Positions 5,926 to 11,389 of a stretch of DNA of 11,389 nt are shown here, in pieces; position 1 is the stretch's first letter; each line of letters starts with the position of its first letter. Under the pieces are notes generated by a model. It was not told the origin of the DNA. It made no database searches and worked only from the letters and a program-made list of their open reading frames with translations. Source of the stretch: JANLQX01 sp031418775 (GTDB taxonomy: Bacteria; Actinomycetota; Acidimicrobiia; Acidimicrobiales; JANYDT01); assembly GCA_031418775.1 (NCBI GenBank), contig JANOJN010000245.1:1-11389 (forward strand). The letters run 5' to 3'. The position numbers and the translations under genes were made by a program.

Positions 5926-6675
5926 ATGAATCTGCACGACGCTGCCGCTCGCCTCGGGGTGCATTACCAGACCGTGTATCGGTGGGTCCGCGACGGTTCG
6001 CTCGTCGCCACGAAGCACTCCTTGCGGGGATACGACGTGCGCGAAGACGACCTGACCCGATTCGCCATCGCCCGCACGGCCCCGAGCGACCGTCCGAAGC
6101 TCCACGTCCGCAACTGGGACCACCAGATCGAACGGCTCCTCGGCGCCCTCGTGGTCGGCGACGAGTTGGCCGCCGGGTCGATCGTCGATCGGCTGAGCGA
6201 CGGCTCCGTCAGCGTGCTCGAGATCTGCGAACGCCTCCTCGTTCCGTGCATGTCCGAGCTGGGCGACCGATGGCACCGGGGCTCCGTGAGCATCGCCGTG
6301 GAGCACCGCGCCACCGCGATCTGCGAGCGCATGCTCGGCCGACTCGCCACCCACCCGAGCGGTCGTCCACGCGGCACCGCCGTAGTCACCACTCCGCTCG
6401 GCGATCTCCATGCCATGCCTTCGACAATGGCCGCCCTCGTCCTACGAGAAGACCGGTGGAAGGTCCACCATCTCGGCGCGAATGTGCCGCACGATGATGT
6501 CGTCTCCCTAGTCGAGGAGGTCGATGCCGACCTCGTCGTCATAAGCCTCACCAACGTCGAGAGTGCCGCGGACGCCGAGGAGCTGGCCCGGCAGCTGTAC
6601 GCCAATGAGCGACGGGTCCTCGTCGGGAAGCCAGGCGACACGCTGACGGAACTCGTCGGCCGCGCCCGCTCCTGA
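5926..6675 (+). CDS. B12-binding helix-turn-helix regulator, probable CarH/LitR-type photosensor
   Basis: This 249-residue protein joins an N-terminal MerR/excisionase-like helix-turn-helix (residues 1-46, LHDAAARLGVHYQTVYRWVR; YDVREDDLTRF) to a cobalamin-binding module. The four-helix cap (about 64-141) contains W116, H117, E126 and H127 in RWHRGSVSIAVEHRAT, matching the W-x9-EH signature of adenosylcobalamin photoreceptors. H117 occupies the position of the CarH histidine that takes over the upper axial cobalt position after light. The Rossmann-like B12 domain (about 148-249) starts VVTTPLGDLHAMP; H162 fits the lower axial ligand of the (D/E)xHxxG motif, with Pro replacing Gly. In CarH the B12-bound dark form is a DNA-binding tetramer that light breaks apart. 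The gene is divergent from the molybdoenzyme across a palindrome-rich region, so that gene and itself are the likely targets. The family is well supported; light response is inferred. A light-insensitive B12 sensor is the alternative. Confidence 0.87.
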   Translation: MNLHDAAARLGVHYQTVYRWVRDGSLVATKHSLRGYDVREDDLTRFAIARTAPSDRPKLHVRNWDHQIERLLGALVVGDELAAGSIVDRLSDGSVSVLEICERLLVPCMSELGDRWHRGSVSIAVEHRATAICERMLGRLATHPSGRPRGTAVVTTPLGDLHAMPSTMAALVLREDRWKVHHLGANVPHDDVVSLVEEVDADLVVISLTNVESAADAEELARQLYANERRVLVGKPGDTLTELVGRARS

Positions 6676-6677
6676 CC

Positions 6678-6721
6678 GACGGCGCCGAGCGCCTGCGTCG
6701 ATGTGCACGGGCTGCGCCGTC
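6678..6721. terminator. Stem-loop between convergent genes, possible bidirectional terminator
   Basis: GACGGCGC (6678-6685) and GCGCCGTC (6714-6721) are perfect 8-bp complements just after the stop of the B12 regulator and 34 bp past the stop of the convergent membrane protein gene. AGC (6688-6690) and GCT (6711-6713) can extend the stem past a two-base bulge. There is no T-run, as is common for actinobacterial terminators. Position between convergent genes is the main support. Confidence 0.4.
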
Positions 6722-6754
6722 AGGAACAGACCGTCCGACCCAAACCGGAGCCGA

Positions 6755-8761
6755 TCAGGCCGCGCAATCGAAGGTGATCGCCTCGTACGTCGCGGCGACC
6801 GTCGCACCGGGGACGAGACGGCCACGGCTTTGCGTGAAGGTGAGCGATCGGATCGGCGCAGTGTCGAACCCGGCCAGCTGATCTCGAAGGCAGGTCGGCA
6901 CGATCAGTACATGATCCTGCTGTGACGTTGCCGTGACGAACCGGCGCCGGTTCGGATCGCCGGCGACGAACACGTCCATGATCGGCGGGCGGCTCAGCAA
7001 CGACCGCACGCGTTGCACGACTCCGGGGGAGAACGCGGCGCCGCCGAATCGCCCGACGACGATCTCGTCGTCGTTGCCCAACGGTGTGTAGATCTCCTCG
7101 CCGACGCGCCCTTCGACCACATCGATCCGCCGCCGCTCGCCGCAGGCGTTGCTCTTCCTGCGTTCGAAGAGCTGCCACTGCTTGTCGCCCGTCACGAACC
7201 GGTAGCGGCAGAGCATCGCCAGCATCGTCTCGGGCGGTTCCCAGCGATCCACGCGCGAGTCGATGGCGAAGCGCTCGTAGACGACGTAACGCGGAGCCCG
7301 CGGACCACGGACGAAGTCGGCTGTCCATCGATCGAGCTTCGGGGTGAACCCGTGGTAATGCTGCAGGATCGGGAAGGGCCGGAAGTCAGTGGTCGGATAG
7401 ATCCACGACACGACGGCGCGAACCGGGCCCACGTGGAGTGTGTCGCCCCTGATCGCCTCCACGATGTCGTCGGGGATCGGGTGAGCGGCGGGGAGAAGCG
7501 TACGACCCAACTCGCTCACCTTGCGGCGTTCGGCATGAGACGTGACCTGTCCGACAGCGCGACCCACCGCCCGGACGCTTGCCGTTGGATTGGTGAACGT
7601 GAAACTGCCGGCGATCGCTCCTGCCACGATCACGCTCGGCACGACGAGAAACGTTCCGATCAACACGGTGCGACGGACCGCGAGCACTAGCACGGCGAAA
7701 CCGACGAACGCCCACCATCGAAGGGAGTGGGTGTCGTGGCGGAGGAATGCCTGCTTGGCGAAGACGAACGCGGCAGCGATCAGCGCGATCCACAGCAACC
7801 GGCTGCGCCGTCGGTCCAGTGCGACATCGCGCTGGAGCATCAGCACGACCAGCCCGGCCATCGAGGCGAACGCCAGCTGCAGCTCCCATCCGAAGCCGGG
7901 CAGCGCCATTGCGTCGTTGAACCCGAAGAAGAGGTTGAAGGAGAGTTCGAGCCAGGTCCCGAGATAGCGCAGTTGCTGGCCGCAGACCAGCCAGAGCAGC
8001 ACCAGAGCGACGACGAACGAACAACCCGCACTGACCGCCGAGATCAACACTCGCCGCCACGGCTGACGGTGCAGCAACCACTCGGCGAGCACGACGAAGC
8101 CGGTCCACGCCGCGACCGAGATACCGGTATCGAACTTCACCAAGAGCATCAGGGCGGCGAGAGCACCCGAGCCCGCAAACGCAGCTATCGGGACCGGATT
8201 GGACGACGCTCGAGCAAGCCGGGTCATATAGGCGCCGACGACGGCGAACACGACGAGCAGCGGCGCCTCGCCGCCAATGAGGAACACCGACCCGATCATC
8301 CAGCTGAGCGCAACACATCCGGCGAGCGCTACGGGAATCGACGTCAGGTTGCGCAACCGGCGCCAGATCACAAACGCGACCACCATCAGGATCGGAAAGC
8401 GAATGGCGATGGCGACCGCACCGGTGCCCTCGTAGAACGTCGTCGGGCTCGTCAGCCAGCCCAATGGCCCGTAGGTGAACACCACATCGTGGCCGTGCAG
8501 GAGGCCTTGATGCCGGGCCATGTGCAGCGCCGCCGCCCATGACTGGTCCAGCTCCCAACCGACGTAGGGCGTCAGCGCTGGATAGGTGACGAGGCTGACA
8601 ACGAACGCCACGACGAGGCCGACGTTGCGCGGAACACGCGACGACCTGAACGCTGATGGCGCTGGAGAGACTCTTCCTGCGACCGGCTCACCGTCGGTCG
8701 GGTCGGCTGAAGCTCCGACGTCGACGGCGCCGAGTTCATCGAACCCGGCGCCCGACGACAC
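6755..8761 (-). CDS. Polytopic membrane protein of unknown function, possible GT-C-like fold
   Basis: I do not recognise a named family. Read from the GTG at 8761 the product is 668 residues, with a soluble acidic N-terminus (about 45 residues), roughly 11 hydrophobic segments between residues 47 and 385, and a C-terminal soluble domain of about 270 residues. The first extracytoplasmic loop holds GWELDQSWAAALH and DVVFTYGPLGWLTSP; a later loop has FAKQAFLRHDTHSLRWW. Acidic residues in the first loop plus many helices recall GT-C glycosyltransferases using lipid-linked sugars, but no definitive motif is seen. The open frame extends to 8929, yet that part overlaps the conserved end of ppdK, so the 5'-most plausible start is GTG 8761, 17 bp after the ppdK stop. 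No strong Shine-Dalgarno precedes it, suggesting coupling to ppdK. It is convergent with the B12 regulator. The existence of the gene is well supported; function is not. Confidence 0.8.
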   Translation of the reverse strand: MSSGAGFDELGAVDVGASADPTDGEPVAGRVSPAPSAFRSSRVPRNVGLVVAFVVSLVTYPALTPYVGWELDQSWAAALHMARHQGLLHGHDVVFTYGPLGWLTSPTTFYEGTGAVAIAIRFPILMVVAFVIWRRLRNLTSIPVALAGCVALSWMIGSVFLIGGEAPLLVVFAVVGAYMTRLARASSNPVPIAAFAGSGALAALMLLVKFDTGISVAAWTGFVVLAEWLLHRQPWRRVLISAVSAGCSFVVALVLLWLVCGQQLRYLGTWLELSFNLFFGFNDAMALPGFGWELQLAFASMAGLVVLMLQRDVALDRRRSRLLWIALIAAAFVFAKQAFLRHDTHSLRWWAFVGFAVLVLAVRRTVLIGTFLVVPSVIVAGAIAGSFTFTNPTASVRAVGRAVGQVTSHAERRKVSELGRTLLPAAHPIPDDIVEAIRGDTLHVGPVRAVVSWIYPTTDFRPFPILQHYHGFTPKLDRWTADFVRGPRAPRYVVYERFAIDSRVDRWEPPETMLAMLCRYRFVTGDKQWQLFERRKSNACGERRRIDVVEGRVGEEIYTPLGNDDEIVVGRFGGAAFSPGVVQRVRSLLSRPPIMDVFVAGDPNRRRFVTATSQQDHVLIVPTCLRDQLAGFDTAPIRSLTFTQSRGRLVPGATVAATYEAITFDCAA

Positions 8762-8778
8762 GACCGCCAACCCGCCGG

Positions 8779-11389
8779 TTAGGCGTTGGACTTGGCCGAA
8801 GCCCCGATGACCGCCTGGGCCGCGGAGAGGCGGGCGATCGGGATGCGGAACGGCGAGCACGACACGTAGTCGAGCCCTGCTGCGTAGAAGAACAGGATCG
8901 AGTCGGGATCGCCGCCGTGCTCTCCACACACACCGAGCTTGAGGCCCGGCTTGGTCGTCCGGCCCCGGGCGACGGAGTCGAGCACGAGTTGCCCCACACC
9001 GGACTGGTCGAGCGTCTCGAACGGATTGCGCTTGAGCAGGCCCTGCTCGAGGTACGCGCTCATCATGCGTCCCTCGACGTCGTCGCGGCTGAAGCCGAAC
9101 GTCATCTGGGTCAGGTCGTTGGTGCCGTAGGAGAAGAAATCGGACTCCAACGCGATCTCGTCCGATCGCACGGCAGCGCGGGGTGTCTCCACCATCGTGC
9201 CGATGGTGATGTCGAGGTGCGCCGCGGCCTTCGGATCCATCTTCGCCTTGGTCTCGTCGATGGCTCCCTGCACCCAGCTGCGCGCCATCGCCATCTCCTC
9301 ACGGGTCACGGTGAGCGGGATCATCACTTCGATGACCGGGTTACCACCCTTCTTGACCCTTGTTGCCGCCGCTTCGAGGAGCGCCCGAACCTGCATCTCG
9401 TAGAGACCGGGCTTCACGACCGCAAGGCGAACGCCACGGGTGCCGATCATCGGGTTGAACTCATGCCACGACTGCGCCGCCGCAAGGAGCTTCTCCTCGA
9501 TCGCGGTGAGACCGTGCACGGCCTTCTTGATCTTCAGCTCCTCCATCGACGGCAGGAACTCGTGGAGCGGCGGGTCGAGCAGGCGAACCGTGACCGGCAG
9601 GCCGTCCATCTCGCGCAGGATCTCCTCGAAGTCGGCCTTCTGGGCCTTGCGCAGCTTCTCCAGGGCGGCGGCTTCGGTCTTCGGCGTTTCCGCGAGGATC
9701 ATCTCGCGAACGATCGGGAGGCGGTCCTCGGCAAGGAACATGTGCTCGGTACGGCACAGGCCGATGCCCTCGGCTCCGAACGCACGGGCGTTCTTCGCGT
9801 CGGGGCCGTTGTCGGCGTTGGCGCGGACCTTGAGGCCACGGACACCCCGGCGTCCCTTGCGCACTTCGTCGGCCCAGCCGAGGATGGTGTGGAACTCGAC
9901 GGGCGGTTCGGCCGAGGCCATCTCCAGTGCGCCGAGCATGACCTCACCGGTGGCTCCGTCGAGGGAGATCACGTCACCCTCGTGGACGATCACTCCGTCG
10001 ACCTCGAACTGCTTGTCGTCTTTGATCTTCACCTTCTCGGCGCCGACGACCGCGGGTTTACCCCAGCCGCGGGCCACCACGGCGGCGTGCGACACGAGAC
10101 CACCGCGGGCGGTCAGGATGCCTTCGGCGACGAGCATGCCGTGGACATCCTCGGGACTTGTTTCCGAACGAACAAGGACGACGAGCTCGCCTCGGTTGGA
10201 CGCCTCAACCGCCGAGTCTGCGGTGAAGTACACCCGACCGACAGCCGCACCGGGCGATGCGCCGAGGCCCTTCGTGAGCACGAGTCCCTTGGCGGCGAAC
10301 TGCGGGTGCAGCACCTGATCGAGGGCGTCGGCATCAACGCGCAGCAGCGCTTCGTCCTTGGAGATCTTCCATTTGGTGGGGCCGCTCGGCTTCGTGGCCA
10401 TCTCGACGGCCATGCGCAGGGTGGCCGCTCCGGTGCGCTTGCCGACGCGCGTCTGGAGCATCCAGAGCTTGTCCTGCTCGATCGTGAACTCGGTGTCGCA
10501 CATGTCCTGGTAGTGCGCTTCGAGCCGGGCGAAGATCGACATGAGCTCGGCGTAACACTTCGGGAAGCGCTTCTTCAGAGCGTCGAGATCCTCGGTGTTG
10601 CGAATACCGGCGACGACGTCCTCGCCCTGCGCGTTGGTGAGGTAGTCGCCGTAGGGCTTGTTCTCACCGGTCGATGCATTGCGGGTGAAGCCGACGCCGG
10701 TGCCCGACGTGTCGTCGCGGTTGCCGAACACCATCGCCTGCACGTTGACGGCGGTGCCGAGGTCGTGAGCAATGCGCTCGCGGACCCGGTAGGCGATGGC
10801 GCGAGCTCCGTTCCACGAACTGAAGACGGCCTCGATGGCACCCTTGAGCTGAACCTTGGGATCCTGCGGGAAGTCGGCCTTGGTGGCCTTCTTCACGATC
10901 GCCTTGTAGTCCTCGCAGAGCGACTTGAGCACGGCGGCGGGGATTTCGGCGTCGTTGTCGACCTTCGCCTTGTGCTTGGCCTTCTCGAAGGCGTGCTCGA
11001 AGAGCGATCCGTTGACGTCGAGGACGATGCGTCCGTACATCGCCAGGAACCGGCGGTAGGAGTCGTAGGCGAAACGCTCGTTGTCCATCACCTTGGCGAG
11101 CCCGACCACGGTCTTGTCGTTCAGACCGAGGTTCAAGACGGTGTCCATCATGCCGGGCATGGAGAACTTCGCCCCGGAGCGCACGGACACGAGAAGCGGG
11201 TTCTTGGCATCGCCGAGCTTGCGGCCCATCTTCTTCTCGATGTCGGCGACCTGGACGAGGATCTCGGCGTCGAGCGACTTCGGCCAGCCGGACTTCATGT
11301 AGGCACGGCAGGCGTCGGTCGAGATCGTGAAGCCGGGCGGTACCGGGAGCCGGAGCACGCTGGTCATCTCGGCCAGGTTCGCCCCCTTT
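8779..11389 (-). CDS. ppdK: Pyruvate, phosphate dikinase (start beyond right edge)
   Basis: PPDK interconverts ATP + Pi + pyruvate and AMP + PPi + phosphoenolpyruvate. The frame is open to the right edge and reads KGANLAEMTSVLRLPVPPGF, the standard N-terminus, so only some 15-20 residues are missing; the ATG at 11367 is internal. Numbering from that Met, the ATP-grasp half contains SVRSGAKFSMPGMMDTVLNL and the GTGVGFTRN glycine loop. The phosphohistidine domain contains GGLVSHAAVVARG with catalytic H427. The C-terminal PEP/pyruvate barrel contains CRTEHMF (R539), VRLLDPPLHEFLP (R595), IGTRGVRLAVVKPGLYEMQ, FSYGTNDLTQMTFGFSRDD and CGEHGGDP with acid/base C814. All expected core residues are present and the length is normal. 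One oddity is V425 where most PPDKs have the regulatory Thr of GGMTSHAA. It is the first visible gene of a likely operon with the membrane protein gene. Confidence 0.97.
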   Translation of the reverse strand, partial: KGANLAEMTSVLRLPVPPGFTISTDACRAYMKSGWPKSLDAEILVQVADIEKKMGRKLGDAKNPLLVSVRSGAKFSMPGMMDTVLNLGLNDKTVVGLAKVMDNERFAYDSYRRFLAMYGRIVLDVNGSLFEHAFEKAKHKAKVDNDAEIPAAVLKSLCEDYKAIVKKATKADFPQDPKVQLKGAIEAVFSSWNGARAIAYRVRERIAHDLGTAVNVQAMVFGNRDDTSGTGVGFTRNASTGENKPYGDYLTNAQGEDVVAGIRNTEDLDALKKRFPKCYAELMSIFARLEAHYQDMCDTEFTIEQDKLWMLQTRVGKRTGAATLRMAVEMATKPSGPTKWKISKDEALLRVDADALDQVLHPQFAAKGLVLTKGLGASPGAAVGRVYFTADSAVEASNRGELVVLVRSETSPEDVHGMLVAEGILTARGGLVSHAAVVARGWGKPAVVGAEKVKIKDDKQFEVDGVIVHEGDVISLDGATGEVMLGALEMASAEPPVEFHTILGWADEVRKGRRGVRGLKVRANADNGPDAKNARAFGAEGIGLCRTEHMFLAEDRLPIVREMILAETPKTEAAALEKLRKAQKADFEEILREMDGLPVTVRLLDPPLHEFLPSMEELKIKKAVHGLTAIEEKLLAAAQSWHEFNPMIGTRGVRLAVVKPGLYEMQVRALLEAAATRVKKGGNPVIEVMIPLTVTREEMAMARSWVQGAIDETKAKMDPKAAAHLDITIGTMVETPRAAVRSDEIALESDFFSYGTNDLTQMTFGFSRDDVEGRMMSAYLEQGLLKRNPFETLDQSGVGQLVLDSVARGRTTKPGLKLGVCGEHGGDPDSILFFYAAGLDYVSCSPFRIPIARLSAAQAVIGASAKSNA

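Noticed and set aside
5632..6411. Minus-strand open frame across the divergent region and the start of the B12 regulator
   Set aside because: It is antisense to the well-supported B12 regulator and reads through the repeats; no domain or ribosome site supports it.
8762..8929. In-frame extension of the membrane protein to an ATG at 8929
   Set aside because: It overlaps the conserved C-terminus of PPDK on the same strand and reads as Arg-rich out-of-frame sequence; the GTG at 8761 removes the overlap.
1..11389. tRNA, rRNA, CRISPR array, insertion sequence or integrase
   Set aside because: No tRNA-like or rRNA sequence, no regularly spaced direct repeats of CRISPR type, and no transposase or integrase motifs were seen; the 20-bp repeats occur only twice.

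Overview
This window comes from a high-GC bacterium, most likely an actinobacterium. The GC-rich codon use, several GTG starts and a dnaG gene running straight into a principal-type sigma factor gene support this. A member of the Acidimicrobiia (Ilumatobacter-like) would fit, but that placement is a guess from general character, not from a search.

Layout from left to right. (1) 1-2664, minus strand: the 5' part of a sigma-70 gene (RpoD/SigA type, cut by the window edge), preceded by DNA primase dnaG. This is the conserved replication/transcription pair, coupled by a 4-base GTGA stop/start overlap. (2) 2714-3190, minus: an HxlR-family winged-helix regulator. (3) 3299-5635, minus: a single-subunit, probably cytoplasmic molybdopterin (bis-MGD) oxidoreductase with an N-terminal [4Fe-4S] motif. 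(4) 5636-5925: a 290-base divergent intergenic region crowded with palindromes and direct repeats. (5) 5926-6675, plus: a short helix-turn-helix protein fused to a cobalamin-binding module. It carries the W-x9-EH signature and the adjacent His of the B12 photoreceptor regulators (CarH/LitR type). (6) 6755-8761, minus: a polytopic membrane protein of unknown function, convergent with the B12 regulator. (7) 8779 to the right edge, minus: pyruvate, phosphate dikinase (ppdK), missing only its first residues. The membrane protein gene starts 17 bases after ppdK and is probably co-transcribed with it.

The housekeeping parts (sigma, dnaG, ppdK) are ordinary. The unusual part is the centre. A probable light- and/or B12-sensing repressor is transcribed divergently from a molybdoenzyme, and a perfect 10-bp inverted repeat brackets the best -10 element of the molybdoenzyme gene. 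A perfect 14-bp inverted repeat, a perfect 8-bp palindrome and two exact 20-bp direct repeats lie between the genes. An HxlR regulator, a family that often senses redox or electrophile stress, follows the molybdoenzyme gene. A reasonable working model is B12/light (and perhaps redox) control of a molybdoenzyme of unknown substrate. The main alternative is that the repeats are an interspersed REP/MITE-like element and not operators; a genome-wide copy count would separate the two.
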